Assembly: GCA_016708825.1 (NCBI GenBank)
Contig: JADJEZ010000001.1
Coordinates: 310,001-374,000 of the forward strand
Direction: 5' to 3'
Origin: Betaproteobacteria bacterium
Lineage (GTDB): Bacteria > Pseudomonadota > Gammaproteobacteria > Burkholderiales > Usitatibacteraceae
Length of the DNA stretch: 64,000 nucleotides
Numbering within the stretch: position 1 is the first letter of the stretch; every line of letters starts with the position of its first letter. The notes under the pieces are model-generated. The model was not told the origin of the DNA and ran no database searches. It saw nothing but the letters and a program-made list of their open reading frames with translations. The position numbers and the translations under genes are program-made. Below, in pieces: positions 50,349 through 60,618 of this stretch.

Positions 50349-52778
50349 ATGGCACAGCAGAACGAGCATCCGAACGGGCGTCCCGAAGACGATTACGATT
50401 CCTCCAGCATCAAGATCCTGAAAGGCCTCGAGGCGGTTCGCAAGCGCCCCGGGATGTACATCGGCGACACGTCCGACGGCACGGGCCTGCACCACATGGT
50501 GTTCGAGGTCGTGGACAACGCGATCGACGAGGCGCTAGCCGGCCATTGCGACGACATCAAGGTGGTGATCCATACGGACAACTCGATCTCCGTGGTGGAC
50601 AACGGGCGCGGTATACCCATCGATATCAAGGAGGACGATGAGTTCAAGCGTTCCGCCGCCGAAATCGTGATGACGGAACTGCACGCAGGCGGCAAGTTCG
50701 ACCAGAACTCCTACAAGGTTTCCGGCGGCCTGCACGGCGTGGGAGTCTCGGTGGTCAACGCACTTTCAGTGTGGCTCAAGCTGCGCATCTGGCGCAGCGG
50801 AAAGGCGCACTTCATCGAGTTCCACGACGGCGTTGCGGTCGAGCCGCTCAAGGAGACGGGAGAGACGGACCGCCGCGGAACCGAAGTGCACTTCCTCGCT
50901 TCGCCCGCCACGTTCAACAACATCGAGTTCCACTACGAGATCCTCGCCAAGCGCCTGCGGGAGCTTTCATTCCTGAACAACGGGACGAAGATAGAACTCA
51001 TCGACCAGCGCACCGGCAAGAGCGAGAACTTCGCCTACTCCGGCGGAGTGAAGGGTTTCGTCGAGTACATGAACCGCTCGAAGAACGTGTTGCACCCCAA
51101 CGTCTTCTATTCGATCTCCGAGAAGGAAGGCATTACCGTCGAGGTCGCGATGCAGTGGAACGACTCGTACGGTGAGTCGGTACAGTGCTTCACGAACAAC
51201 ATTCCCCAACGTGACGGCGGAACGCACCTCACCGGATTGCGGACCGCGATGACGCGCACGATCAACTCCTACATCGAGAAGGAGGAGATCGCCAAGAAGG
51301 CGAAGGTGGAGACCACGGGCGATGACATGCGCGAGGGGCTAACCTGCGTGCTCTCGGTCAAGGTCCCGGAGCCCAAGTTTTCCTCCCAGACCAAGGACAA
51401 GCTGGTGTCCTCGGAGGTCCAGCCGGTGGTGCAGGAAGTTGTAGCGCAGAAGCTCGCGGAATTCCTGCTCGAGAAGCCGGCCGACGCGAAAGTGATCTGC
51501 ACGAAAGTCGTGGAGGCGGCGCGGGCGCGCGAAGCGGCGCGCAAGGCGAGGGAACTCACGCGCCGCAAGGGCGTCCTCGACGGGGTAGGCCTTCCGGGAA
51601 AGCTCGCGGATTGCCAGGAGCGCGATCCGAAGCTCTGCGAGCTCTACCTGGTGGAGGGAGATTCCGCCGGAGGATCGGCCAAGCAGGGTCGCGACCGCAA
51701 GTTCCAGGCGATCCTGCCGCTCAAGGGCAAGATCCTGAACGTGGAAAAGGCTCGCTTCGACAAGATGCTCTCCTCGCAGGAGGTCGCGACGCTCATCACG
51801 GCGTTGGGCACGAGCATCGGCAAGGACGAATTCAACCTGGAGAAGCTGCGCTACCACCGCATCATCATCATGACGGATGCGGACGTGGACGGCGCGCACA
51901 TCCGCACGCTGCTGCTCACGTTTTTCTATCGTCAGATGCCTTCCCTCGTCGAGAACGGCCACATCTACATCGCGCAACCGCCGCTCTACAAGGTGAAGAG
52001 CGGAAAGGACGAGCGCTATCTGAAGGACGAGCATGCGCTCAAGTACCACCAGCTTCGCCGAGCGCTGAACGGCGCGCAGCTGGTGCCCGGCGAAGGAGCC
52101 GCCCCGCTCACTGCGGAAGCTTTCGAGCGCATCGCGACGGAGTACCTCACCACGGAGGCCGTCATCGAGCGCCTGTCCATGGGCATGGACGCCGACGTGC
52201 TGCGCGCGCTGCTCGGAATGCCGCGCATCGAGCTCGACTCCAAGGAAGGTGCGACGCGGGCTTCGAAGGCGATCTACGACGCGCTGGCACCCGATGCGCC
52301 GAAAGCGCACAGCGAGCGCGATCCCACATCGGACGGCTGGCGGCTCAGGCTGGAGAAGTTCGTGCATGGAAACCGTGTGGAGACCATCCTCGACCACGCG
52401 TTCGTGGGCAGCGGGGACTATAGCCATATCGTGAACACTGCCCAGACGCTTGCCGGGCTCATCCGCGAGGGCGCGCAGGCAAGGCGAGGCGAGACCGCGG
52501 CGCGCCCGATCCATTCGTTCAAGGAAGGCCTCGACTGGCTGCTTGCCGAGGCCAAGGGCGGCATGTCGATCCAGCGCTACAAGGGGCTGGGCGAGATGAA
52601 TCCGGAGCAGCTGTGGGAGACGACCATGGACCCGACCAAGCGCATCCTGCTCAAGGTCCAGGTCGAGGACGCGATCAGCGCAGACGAAATCTTCTCGACG
52701 CTGATGGGAGACGATGTGGAGCCGCGGCGCCTCTTCATCGAGACCAATGCGTTGGGCGTGTCCAACCTCGACGTCTGA
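50349..52778 (+). CDS. gyrB: DNA gyrase subunit B
   Basis: ATPase subunit of gyrase, 809 residues. The GHKL ATPase shows EVVDNAIDEALAGHCDDIKV and VVDNGRGIPIDI with GGLHGVGVSVVNALS. The TOPRIM domain has ELYLVEGDSAGGSAKQGRDR, LPLKGKILNVEKARFDKML and IIIMTDADVDGAHIRTLLL (the DxD metal site). The Gram-negative insert lies at about 560-730, and the C-terminus has IQRYKGLGEMNPEQLWETTM. It follows dnaN, and converges with topA. Confidence 0.98.
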   Translation: MAQQNEHPNGRPEDDYDSSSIKILKGLEAVRKRPGMYIGDTSDGTGLHHMVFEVVDNAIDEALAGHCDDIKVVIHTDNSISVVDNGRGIPIDIKEDDEFKRSAAEIVMTELHAGGKFDQNSYKVSGGLHGVGVSVVNALSVWLKLRIWRSGKAHFIEFHDGVAVEPLKETGETDRRGTEVHFLASPATFNNIEFHYEILAKRLRELSFLNNGTKIELIDQRTGKSENFAYSGGVKGFVEYMNRSKNVLHPNVFYSISEKEGITVEVAMQWNDSYGESVQCFTNNIPQRDGGTHLTGLRTAMTRTINSYIEKEEIAKKAKVETTGDDMREGLTCVLSVKVPEPKFSSQTKDKLVSSEVQPVVQEVVAQKLAEFLLEKPADAKVICTKVVEAARAREAARKARELTRRKGVLDGVGLPGKLADCQERDPKLCELYLVEGDSAGGSAKQGRDRKFQAILPLKGKILNVEKARFDKMLSSQEVATLITALGTSIGKDEFNLEKLRYHRIIIMTDADVDGAHIRTLLLTFFYRQMPSLVENGHIYIAQPPLYKVKSGKDERYLKDEHALKYHQLRRALNGAQLVPGEGAAPLTAEAFERIATEYLTTEAVIERLSMGMDADVLRALLGMPRIELDSKEGATRASKAIYDALAPDAPKAHSERDPTSDGWRLRLEKFVHGNRVETILDHAFVGSGDYSHIVNTAQTLAGLIREGAQARRGETAARPIHSFKEGLDWLLAEAKGGMSIQRYKGLGEMNPEQLWETTMDPTKRILLKVQVEDAISADEIFSTLMGDDVEPRRLFIETNALGVSNLDV

Positions 52779-52811
52779 GGCGGGCTCGGCGGCAAGGCAA
52801 CGGCCGCGGGG

Positions 52812-55144
52812 TCAGGCGGACTTCTTGGTCTTCGCGGACTTGGCCTTCTTCGCGGTCTTCGTGGTCTTCGGGACAGCGGCGGTCCTCGAAGCCTTTCCCT
52901 TGCCCGGCTTCGACTTCGATTTGGCGGCGATGAGCGCCACGGCCTCGTCGAGCGAAAAGGTATCGATGGCGTCCTTGTCGGGGATCGTCGCGTTGACCTT
53001 GCCGTGCTTTACGTAGGGGCCGTACTTGCCCGAATAGAGCGAGACCGACTGGCCGTCATCGGGATGCTTGCCGAGGACCCGAAGCGCACCCCGCCCACCG
53101 GGGCTCTTGGGCTCCTTCAACAGGGCCACTGCCCGTTCCAGGGCGATGTCGAAGACGTTTTCGTCCTTGGGGATCGACTTGAACTGGCCGTCATGGTTCA
53201 CGTAGGGACCGAAGCGACCGATGGCGGCAACGACTTTCTTGCCGGTTTCCGGATGTGCGCCCAGGTCGCGCGGAAGCGCCAGCATCTTGAGGGCGACCTC
53301 GAGGCTCGCCGTTTCAGGGGCGATGTTCTTGGGCAGCGACACGCGCTTCGGCTTCTCGTCGCCGGTGGCCTCGCCTAGCTGGAAATACCATCCGAAGGGG
53401 CCCTGGAGCAGCTGTATGAGCTTTTTCGTCTTCGGGTCCACGCCGATGTCGCGCTTGGCCGGGCCCTCCGAGGAATCGCCGCTTCCGTCCAGGTTCCGGG
53501 TGTAGTCGCATTCGGGATAGCCGGGGCATCCGATGAAGCGGCCGCGGCGCCCGAGGCGGATGGTCAACTTGTGGGCCTTGCACTTCGGGCAGTCCTCTTC
53601 GAGGACTTCCTGCGTGACTTCCTTCCGGGAAACCGATTCCTTGAGACCGATCTGGGCCGAAAAATCCTTCCAGAAGCGGTCCAGGACCGGGATCCATTCC
53701 TCCTTGCCGTTCGATATGTCGTCGAGTTCGTCCTCGAGCTTCGCGGTGAACTCGTAGTCCACCCAGTGCGCGAAATGCTCGGTGAGGAACTTGGTGACGA
53801 CGCGGCCGACATCGGTGGGCTCGAATCGCTTCTTGTCGAGCACCACGTACTCGCGGTTCTGCAGAGTCGAGATGATCGAAGCGTAGGTCGACGGCCGGCC
53901 GATTCCGAACTGCTCGAGCGCTTTCACCAGGCTCGCCTCGGAGTAGCGAGGCGGCGGCTGCGTGAAATGCTGCTCGCCGTAGAGCTTGAGGATCGGCACC
54001 GAATCGCCCATCTCGAGCGCGGGGAGGCGCTTGTTCTCCTCTTCCACGGCGTCGTCCACATCCTCGTGGTAAACGGCGTAGAACCCCGGGAACACCATCG
54101 TCTGCCCGGTGGCGCGAAAGAGGTTCCCGGCGCCGCCCACCGTGAAATCGACGGCCACCGTGTCGAACTTCGCGGGAGTCATCTGGCAGGAAAGCGCGCG
54201 CTTCCAGATCATCTCGTAGAGCTTTCGCTGCTCGTCGTTCAGGTACGGCGCAACCGATTCCGGGGTGCGGACGATCGAGGTCGGCCGAATCGCCTCGTGG
54301 GCTTCCTGCGCATTCTTGGCCGTGCTCTTGTAGGTGATGGGGGACTTGGGAAGGTAGTCGGCGCCGAAGCTCTTCGTGATGTAGCCGCGAATCTCGGAGA
54401 TCGCCTCCTTCGACAGGCTCACGGAATCCGTCCGCATGTAGGTGATGAGGCCGGTGACCGCCCTTCCGATCGAAACGCCTTCGTAGAGGCTTTGTGCGAC
54501 CTTCATGGCGCGGTCTGTTGTGAAACCGAGCTTGCGCACGGCCTCCTGCTGCAGCGTAGATGTCGTGAATGGCGGCGCCGGCGAGCGCAGCTTGCGCTTC
54601 TTCTCGATCTCGGCGACGCGAGCCACCGACTTGGCGTGTGTTTCCAGGTATGCGGTGATCTCCGCGTTTCGTGCGGCATCGCCGACGGAAAACTGGTCGA
54701 GCTTCTCCGACTTGAAGTGGGTGAGCTTCGCGGTGAACGGCGCCTTCGCCTTCTCGGAGTCGAAATGTACAGACCAGTACTCGCGCGAGGAGAATTTCTC
54801 GATCTCTATCTCGCTTTGAGCTTCTTGTCCTTGAGCACGCGCTTGGCCTTCAGGATCTCGGAGAGGTGCCACGCGATGGCTTCGCCTTCGCGGTCCGGGT
54901 CCGTGGCGAGGAGGATCGTATCCGCGTCCTTCACGGCCTTCGCGATCGCGTCGACGTGCTTGGCGTTGCGGTCGATGACCTCGTATTTCATGCGGAAGTC
55001 GTCGGCGGGGTCGACCGCGCCGGTTTTGGGCACCAGGTCGCGGACGTGTCCGTAGGAGGCGAGGATCTCGAAGTCCTTGCCGAGGTATTTCTTGAGCGTC
55101 TTCGCCTTCGATGGCGATTCGACGATGAGAAGATGGGAGGCCAT
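52812..55144 (-). CDS. topA: DNA topoisomerase I with an internal deletion and frameshift
   Basis: Relaxes negative supercoils. The N-terminal TOPRIM part (MASHLLIVESPSKAKTLKKY, LLATDPDREGEAIAWHLSEI) is in one frame up to about 54815. The rest (IEKFSSREYWSVHFDSEK onward) is in another. Between KDKKLK and EIEKFSS the segment normally containing RVVFNEIT, QQARR and GLSAGRVQS, about 80 residues, is missing. The catalytic Tyr region LITYMRTDSVSLSKEAI, two zinc-finger-like areas (EEDCPKCKAHKL, FIGCPGYPECDYTRN) and the Lys-rich tail are intact. As written the protein could not work. Confidence 0.92.
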
Positions 55145-55216
55145 GGGAGCGTTGTCGGCTATTTTTTCATTCGATGTAGCGGGGGCGGCGGGCCTTGCCG
55201 GCCCCAATCGCGGGGG

Positions 55217-56365
55217 TCAGGGTACAGCAAGTTGCCGGTAAAGCCCGCCCGGCAGCCTTTCGACGCGCCCTTCCAGCTCGAGCCGGGTGAGCTGCGCGGC
55301 GAGCTCGGGTGCCAGGATTCCGGTGCGTTGCGAGAGCGCATCCACGCTCGCGGGGGCATGACCCAAGGCTTGCATGAGGGGGTGGTTGCCGCGCGCCGGC
55401 TCGCAGGTTTCGTCATGTGCCGGCGGCACCGGGGGGCGCGATCCGAGCTCCGCGAGAACGTCTTCGGCCGACTCCACGAGTTTCGCACCCTGCTTTATCA
55501 ATGCGTGGCATCCCTTCGACAGGGGGGAGTGGATCGAACCGGGAACCGCCAGGACCTCGCGCCCCTGCTCGAGCGCAAGGCGGGCGGTCGTGAGGGAACC
55601 GCTCCTTGGCGCCGCTTCGACAACCAGGACGCCCAGGGACAGGCCGCTGATGATGCGGTTTCGCCGGGGAAAGTTGGCTGCGACCGGGGCCGTCGCGAGA
55701 GGATATTCCGATACGATCGCGCCCGAATGCGCGAGTTGGTGGGCGAGCTCGCGGTTTCGCGCGGGATAGATGCGGTCCAGTCCCGTTCCCACGACCGCGA
55801 TGCTCGCCGACGGGCCATCCAGCCCGCCTCGGTGAGCGGCGGCATCGATGCCGAGCGCAAGGCCGCTCACGACGACAAAGCCGGCTTCGGAAAGCACGAG
55901 GGCGAACTCATGTGCATCCAGTTCTCCCTGCCGTGTCGCATTCCGGCTACCGACGATGGCGATCGCGGGCCGGTTGAGCAGGGGCAGCGCGCCAATGGCG
56001 TACAGCACTGTGGGGGGGTCGGGGATCTGAAGGAGCATCTGGGGATAGTCCTCGTCCCCGAGTGCCAGGAGATGGTGGCCTGGCAGATCGAGCCACGCAA
56101 GCGTGGCGCCGAGCAAGTCAGGAGGCGGCCCCTTGGCGATCAGGTCGGCGACTTTCTCGCCAACGACCGGCACGAGCGAGGAGCGTTCGGCTGCGGCGAC
56201 TGCGGCGGGCGAACCGAAGTGCCTGAGGAGCGCGCGCTGCGCCGTGCCGGCAATGCCGGGAACGAGGCAAAGGCAAAGCCATTCGGTGGCGTCTTGGCGC
56301 AAGGCGGGGGGTGTGGCAGGTCCGGGAGCGGGGCTTGATCGTACAACGTGTCGAGTACCGGTCAC
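55217..56365 (-). CDS. dprA: DNA-processing protein DprA
   Basis: Loads RecA on incoming single-stranded DNA during natural transformation. The Rossmann core shows PAIAIVGSRNATRQGELDAH, VVVSGLALGIDAAAHRGGLD, AVVGTGLDRIYPARNRELA and FPRRNRIISGLSLGVLVVEA; the C-terminal winged helix begins ASVDALSQRTGILAPEL. The start is uncertain: GTG at 56365 and TTG at 56302 are both possible and neither has a ribosome site. The smg gene usually found between dprA and topA is absent. Confidence 0.93.
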   Translation of the reverse strand: MTGTRHVVRSSPAPGPATPPALRQDATEWLCLCLVPGIAGTAQRALLRHFGSPAAVAAAERSSLVPVVGEKVADLIAKGPPPDLLGATLAWLDLPGHHLLALGDEDYPQMLLQIPDPPTVLYAIGALPLLNRPAIAIVGSRNATRQGELDAHEFALVLSEAGFVVVSGLALGIDAAAHRGGLDGPSASIAVVGTGLDRIYPARNRELAHQLAHSGAIVSEYPLATAPVAANFPRRNRIISGLSLGVLVVEAAPRSGSLTTARLALEQGREVLAVPGSIHSPLSKGCHALIKQGAKLVESAEDVLAELGSRPPVPPAHDETCEPARGNHPLMQALGHAPASVDALSQRTGILAPELAAQLTRLELEGRVERLPGGLYRQLAVP

Positions 56366-56380
56366 GCTGACGAGGCTTGG

Positions 56381-56407
56381 AATGAAAGCGGGGGCCGAAG
56401 CCCCCGC
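56381..56407 (-). terminator. Probable terminator after the LysM gene
   Basis: GCGGGGGC (56388-56395) pairs with GCCCCCGC (56400-56407) around a CGAA tetraloop, followed on the minus strand by CTTTCATT. It sits between the LysM stop and the likely dprA start. Confidence 0.6.
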
Positions 56408-56434
56408 CGGTTGCAGCAAGCGACGCGCGAGCGG

Positions 56435-57631
56435 TCAGGGCGTCTGCACGATGTCTCCGACGGAGATGGGCTTCACGCTCTTCAGGATCATCCCGTAGGA
56501 GAGCTTTTCGAAGGTGCGGAACACGAACACCAGGCCGCTGCGTTCGTCAGGAAGTATGAGTGGCTGTCCCGCCGGGGCAGTCGGGGGAGCCTTCGGGTCG
56601 GCGCTGGCGGACGCGACGATCGTATCGGGGACGATCGGGTTGGGCTTGACGTCGATCTTCGGCATCCCGAAACCCCCGAGGAGGTCCCCGATCAGCGGTG
56701 GCCTGCGGTTTCCGACGAGTTCGCCTCCCTTGCGCATCGTGGCGAGCACATGGCCCACTTCCACGCCGTCACGCGAGCCGCGGTTGATGGACACGATGGA
56801 ATACTGGGCTATGTCCGCAACGCTTCCCCTCACCGAGAGAATGACGCCCTTGATCGGCTTGTCCGGCGCACGCGGAATGTAGGACGGAAACGATACCTCG
56901 CGGGCCGGCATCAGCCGGTCGTTCTGGTTGATCTCCTGCTTGGCGCGCGTGATCTCCACCGTGCTCGGGGAGCCGAAGCGCTTGACGCGAGCGTCGCCCA
57001 CGTGGATCGCTTCGAATCCAAGCACCTCTCCGGAGTCGGGATCGGTGAGGCTCTCGCCTGGACGGAAGATCTGCCAGTTGAGGGCGTCGCCGGATCGAAG
57101 ACCGGATACGTAGGCCGTGTTGCCCGCGCCGATGATCACGCGCTCTTCCTCGGTCGCGACGATCTGCGGCATGGAATCCATGCTGCCAGGCTCGACCACG
57201 AGCGGTTGCGTGAGGAACGGGCCGATGGCCGTGCCGGGAATCGTGGGAATCGCCGTGGCGAGAGGGGCCACACGGGTTCGGGGCTGCAAGCGAACGACAT
57301 TGCCTTCGGCAATCGCGCCGCCGGCGATGAGCGAGAGGCTTGGTGAGAGCCCGGAGCGATCGAGTCGAATGATGTCGCCGGGATAGATGAGGTGCGGGTT
57401 CTTGATCTGGTCCCGGTTCATCTGCCAGATCTGCGGCCACTTCCAGGGTTCCTTGAGGAACTTGCCTGAAATGGCCCAGAGCGTATCGCCTTTCTGGACG
57501 GTGTACTCGGAAGGGGCATCGGCCTGGAGGTCGTTCATCGAGGCGGCCGCCGAAGCAGTGGCCTGCGAGGATGCCAAACCCGGAACCAAACTGGCCGAAG
57601 CGACGACTAACGCTATAATGAGCTTTCGCAT
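56435..57631 (-). CDS. Secreted LysM peptidoglycan-binding protein
   Basis: A 398-residue periplasmic protein. A signal peptide (IIALVVASASLVPGLASS) precedes a LysM domain at residues 42-92 (YTVQKGDTLWAISGKFLKEP, WKWPQIWQMNRDQIKNPHLI, YPGDIIRLD). The remainder, about 300 residues, is a conserved beta-rich region of unknown role (VIIGAGNTAYVSGLRSGDAL, SINRGSRDGVEVGHVLATM). It is divergent from def, as in many betaproteobacteria. A hairpin (57650-57671, ATATGGG/CCCATAT) lies in its leader. Confidence 0.92.
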   Translation of the reverse strand: MRKLIIALVVASASLVPGLASSQATASAAASMNDLQADAPSEYTVQKGDTLWAISGKFLKEPWKWPQIWQMNRDQIKNPHLIYPGDIIRLDRSGLSPSLSLIAGGAIAEGNVVRLQPRTRVAPLATAIPTIPGTAIGPFLTQPLVVEPGSMDSMPQIVATEEERVIIGAGNTAYVSGLRSGDALNWQIFRPGESLTDPDSGEVLGFEAIHVGDARVKRFGSPSTVEITRAKQEINQNDRLMPAREVSFPSYIPRAPDKPIKGVILSVRGSVADIAQYSIVSINRGSRDGVEVGHVLATMRKGGELVGNRRPPLIGDLLGGFGMPKIDVKPNPIVPDTIVASASADPKAPPTAPAGQPLILPDERSGLVFVFRTFEKLSYGMILKSVKPISVGDIVQTP

Positions 57632-57747
57632 CGCGGCTCTCTCTTTGGGATATGGGGCGAAGGACCCATATTCTGAAAAAGGTTACGACCTCTTTTTCAT
57701 GTAGTGCAATAGATTCTGCGCTTAATCTGTTCTATTAGCAAGCATTT

Positions 57748-58251
57748 ATGGCCATTCTCGAGATCCTCCAGTACCCTGACCCGAGACTTCACCTCCCGGC
57801 GGTGCGCGTCGACAAGATCGACGAGGCTACCCGAAAGCTCGTTTCTGACATGGCGGAAACCATGTACGCAGCAGAAGGGGTGGGTCTTGCGGCGACGCAG
57901 GTGAACGTTCACCAACAGGTGCTCATCATCGACGTGAGTCCTGACCGCTCGGACCTGCGCGTGTTCATCAACCCCGAGGTGATACGCCGGGAAGGGATGG
58001 TGCTCAACCAGGAGGGATGCCTGTCGGTTCCGGGGATCTACGACAACGTGGAACGGGCTGACAGCGTGACGGTCACCGCCCTGGACGCCAACGGGTCCCG
58101 TTTCACCCTGAACGCCTCCGGTCTTCTGGCCTCGTGCGTGCAGCACGAAATGGACCACCTCCAGGGCAAGGTCTTCGTCGAGCACCTCTCGGAGCTCAAG
58201 CAGAACCGCATCCGCGCGAAGCTCAAGAAGCGCCAGCGCAAGGCGGCGTAG
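57748..58251 (+). CDS. def: Peptide deformylase
   Basis: Removes the formyl group from the initiator methionine of new proteins, a metal-dependent step. It has 167 residues and all three motifs: EGVGLAATQVN, NQEGCLSVPG (metal Cys) and CVQHEMDHLQGKVF (metal His pair and catalytic Glu). It lies 11 bases before fmt, with which it forms the usual operon. Confidence 0.98.
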   Translation: MAILEILQYPDPRLHLPAVRVDKIDEATRKLVSDMAETMYAAEGVGLAATQVNVHQQVLIIDVSPDRSDLRVFINPEVIRREGMVLNQEGCLSVPGIYDNVERADSVTVTALDANGSRFTLNASGLLASCVQHEMDHLQGKVFVEHLSELKQNRIRAKLKKRQRKAA

Positions 58252-58262
58252 CCTTCGCCCGC

Positions 58263-59198
58263 TTGCGCCTCGTTTTCGCCGGCACGCCCCCTTTCGCCGC
58301 CAGTGCCCTCCGGTCGTTGCATGGTGCCGGGCACCAAATTTCGCTCGTTCTGACGCAGCCCGACCGCCCTTCCGGGCGCGGCCTGAAACCCAAGGCCAGC
58401 GCAGTGATGGAAGTGGCTTCGGAAATGCAACTCCCTGTTGCAAAACCGGTTTCCTTGAAACTCGCCGAGGCCATCGCTCCCATCCAGGCGGCTGTCCACG
58501 AAGTGATCGTAGTCGCGGCCTATGGACTCATACTTCCGAAGTCAGTGCTGGCTATCCCATCTCGAGGGTGCCTGAATATCCACGCCTCCTTGCTTCCCAG
58601 ATGGCGCGGAGCGGCCCCGATTCAACGGGCGATCCTGGCCGGAGACGAGGAGACGGGCGTGACGATCATGGTCATGGAACCCGGCCTGGACACCGGGCCC
58701 GTACTGCTGGAACGGCGTATACCCATCGACCCGGCCGATACCACGGCGAGCCTTACCGAAAAGCTGGCGAAGGTGGGTGCCGAGGCGATCGTGGATGCAC
58801 TCGACCAGCTCGAGTCGCTGGTGCCTCGCCCTCAGGACGAAGGCAAGGCAAGCTACGCGGCGAAGGTCGACAAGGCTGAAGCGCAGCTTGATTGGTCGCG
58901 AGATGCCAGAGCGCTGGATCGGCAAGTTCGCGCACTCAATCCCTTTCCTGGAGCCGAGTCGCGCGTCCGCGGAGAAATGCTCAAGATCTGGGAAACGGCG
59001 CCGCTCGGTATCTCCGGCCCGCCAGGAACGGTCATTGGTCTCGACCGAGGGCGGCCAGTGGTTGCCTGCGGAATTGGCGCATTAGCGCTCACTATCGTCC
59101 AGAGGCCCGGTTCCAAACGCATGTCCGCAGTCGAGTTCCTGAAAGGCCGTCCGATGCCGCCCGGAACCCAGCTGGCGACCGCCCCGGGGGAGAGATGA
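58263..59198 (+). CDS. fmt: Methionyl-tRNA formyltransferase
   Basis: Formylates initiator Met-tRNA, 311 residues. The start is a TTG at 58263 (LRLVFAGTPPFAASALRSLH), where the family begins. The formyl-donor site shows LVLTQPDRPSGRGLKPKASA, IVVAAYGLILPKSVL and GCLNIHASLLPRWRGAAPIQ, with the catalytic Asn and His; GVTIMVMEPGLDTGPVL follows. The C-terminal OB-like domain binds tRNA. Confidence 0.96.
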   Translation: MRLVFAGTPPFAASALRSLHGAGHQISLVLTQPDRPSGRGLKPKASAVMEVASEMQLPVAKPVSLKLAEAIAPIQAAVHEVIVVAAYGLILPKSVLAIPSRGCLNIHASLLPRWRGAAPIQRAILAGDEETGVTIMVMEPGLDTGPVLLERRIPIDPADTTASLTEKLAKVGAEAIVDALDQLESLVPRPQDEGKASYAAKVDKAEAQLDWSRDARALDRQVRALNPFPGAESRVRGEMLKIWETAPLGISGPPGTVIGLDRGRPVVACGIGALALTIVQRPGSKRMSAVEFLKGRPMPPGTQLATAPGER

Positions 59199-59349
59199 GC
59201 CAGGTTTTCTTGTGGTAGCCCCGCATACCGTTCCCAGATCTCGGTTGGCCAGGCGATCCGAAGCCTGGCAATCCTGGCCCCGCGGCACATTCGCATACTG
59301 AAAGCCCACCGGCGGGTGGCTCCTCCGAGCCCACCGCCCTCCACGACCC

Positions 59350-60618
59350 GTGCTCGAAATCCAACTCTGTGCTGCCGCCGTTATCGGCGCGACGCTCGCC
59401 GGCCGCAATCTTTCTTCGGCCTTTGTAGACAGCTTCCGGCAGCATCCAACCCTGGATGCTGGCGAGCGCGCCGTAGTGCGCGAGATCTGCTACGAGGGGA
59501 TGCGTTCGCTGGGGTTGCTGGAGGCGCAGCTCGCGAAGCTGCTGCTCACGCCTGTGCGGCACTCCGGACTGCGCAGCCTTCTCCTGGTAGGACTCGCGCA
59601 GTTGCAGTTCACGCGAGCGAAGCCCTACGCCGTTGTGGACCACGCCGTGCAGGCGGCCGAGCGCCTCGGACAACCCGCTGCGCGCGGACTGGTGAACGCC
59701 GTTCTGCGTAACTTCCTTCGCCGCCAGAAGGACCTTGGTCGGGAAGCCTGGACTACCCCGGAAGCTCGGTACGGATTTCCCGAATGGTGGGTTCGCAAGC
59801 TCAAGGAACAGCATCCTTCCGAATGGGAAAGGATTCTGGTCTCGGAGAACAGGCACCCTCCCATGACCCTGCGCGTAAATGCCCGGCGTACGACCGTAGA
59901 CGAATACCTCGTTCGCCTTCGGCAGGCGGGAATCGACGCCAAGCCCCTCGGCGGCTCGGCGGTGCGGATAGACCCAAGACCGGTTGGGGAAGTGCCCGGA
60001 TTCGCCGACGGCTTCTCCAGCGTTCAGGATGCCGGCGCCCAGTGGGCAGCGAGGCTCCTCGAGGTCCAGGATGGGCAGCGTGTCCTCGACGCCTGCGCAG
60101 CACCCGGCGGCAAGACGGGTCATCTTCTCGAGCTCGCGGGCCTGGACCTGCTGGCCATCGATGACGACTCGGAAAGGCTCGAGCGGGTTCGCGAAAACCT
60201 CACGCGGCTCAACTTGCAAGCGACCCTCGCCTGTGCCGACGTCGCAGACCCGTCCGCCTGGTGGGATGGCCGCCCGTTCCAGCGGATCCTGCTCGACGCC
60301 CCCTGCAGTGCCTCCGGGGTGGCCCGACGCCATCCGGACGTCCGCTGGAACCGGCGCCCGTCGGACCTGGCGAAGCTCGCCGAGCAACAGGTCCGACTGC
60401 TCGAAGGCGTGTGGCAAGTCCTTGAGACTAGTGGTAAATTGCTCTACGTAACCTGCTCCGTTTTCCGGGAAGAGAACGAGTCCACCGTGGAATCGTTTCT
60501 GGCCCGGCGGGCAGACGCGCGCATTGCTCCATTACAGGCCGGCGCCCCCGAAGGCGGCCGGATAACGCCAGACGATGACCACGACGGATTCTTCTTCGCT
60601 CTGCTCGAAAAGCGCTAG
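59350..60618 (+). CDS. rsmB: 16S rRNA (cytosine-967-C5) methyltransferase
   Basis: Methylates C967 of 16S rRNA, 422 residues. The N-terminal NusB-like domain (RHSGLRSLLLVGLAQLQFTR, VVDHAVQAAERLGQPAARGL) is followed by the methyltransferase domain with LDACAAPGGKTGHLLELAGL (SAM), DAPCSASGVARRHPDVRWNR (catalytic PC) and LYVTCSVFREENESTVESFL (second Cys). The start is GTG at 59350. htpX, often found between fmt and rsmB, is not present; the 150-base gap holds no gene. Confidence 0.96.
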   Translation: MLEIQLCAAAVIGATLAGRNLSSAFVDSFRQHPTLDAGERAVVREICYEGMRSLGLLEAQLAKLLLTPVRHSGLRSLLLVGLAQLQFTRAKPYAVVDHAVQAAERLGQPAARGLVNAVLRNFLRRQKDLGREAWTTPEARYGFPEWWVRKLKEQHPSEWERILVSENRHPPMTLRVNARRTTVDEYLVRLRQAGIDAKPLGGSAVRIDPRPVGEVPGFADGFSSVQDAGAQWAARLLEVQDGQRVLDACAAPGGKTGHLLELAGLDLLAIDDDSERLERVRENLTRLNLQATLACADVADPSAWWDGRPFQRILLDAPCSASGVARRHPDVRWNRRPSDLAKLAEQQVRLLEGVWQVLETSGKLLYVTCSVFREENESTVESFLARRADARIAPLQAGAPEGGRITPDDDHDGFFFALLEKR

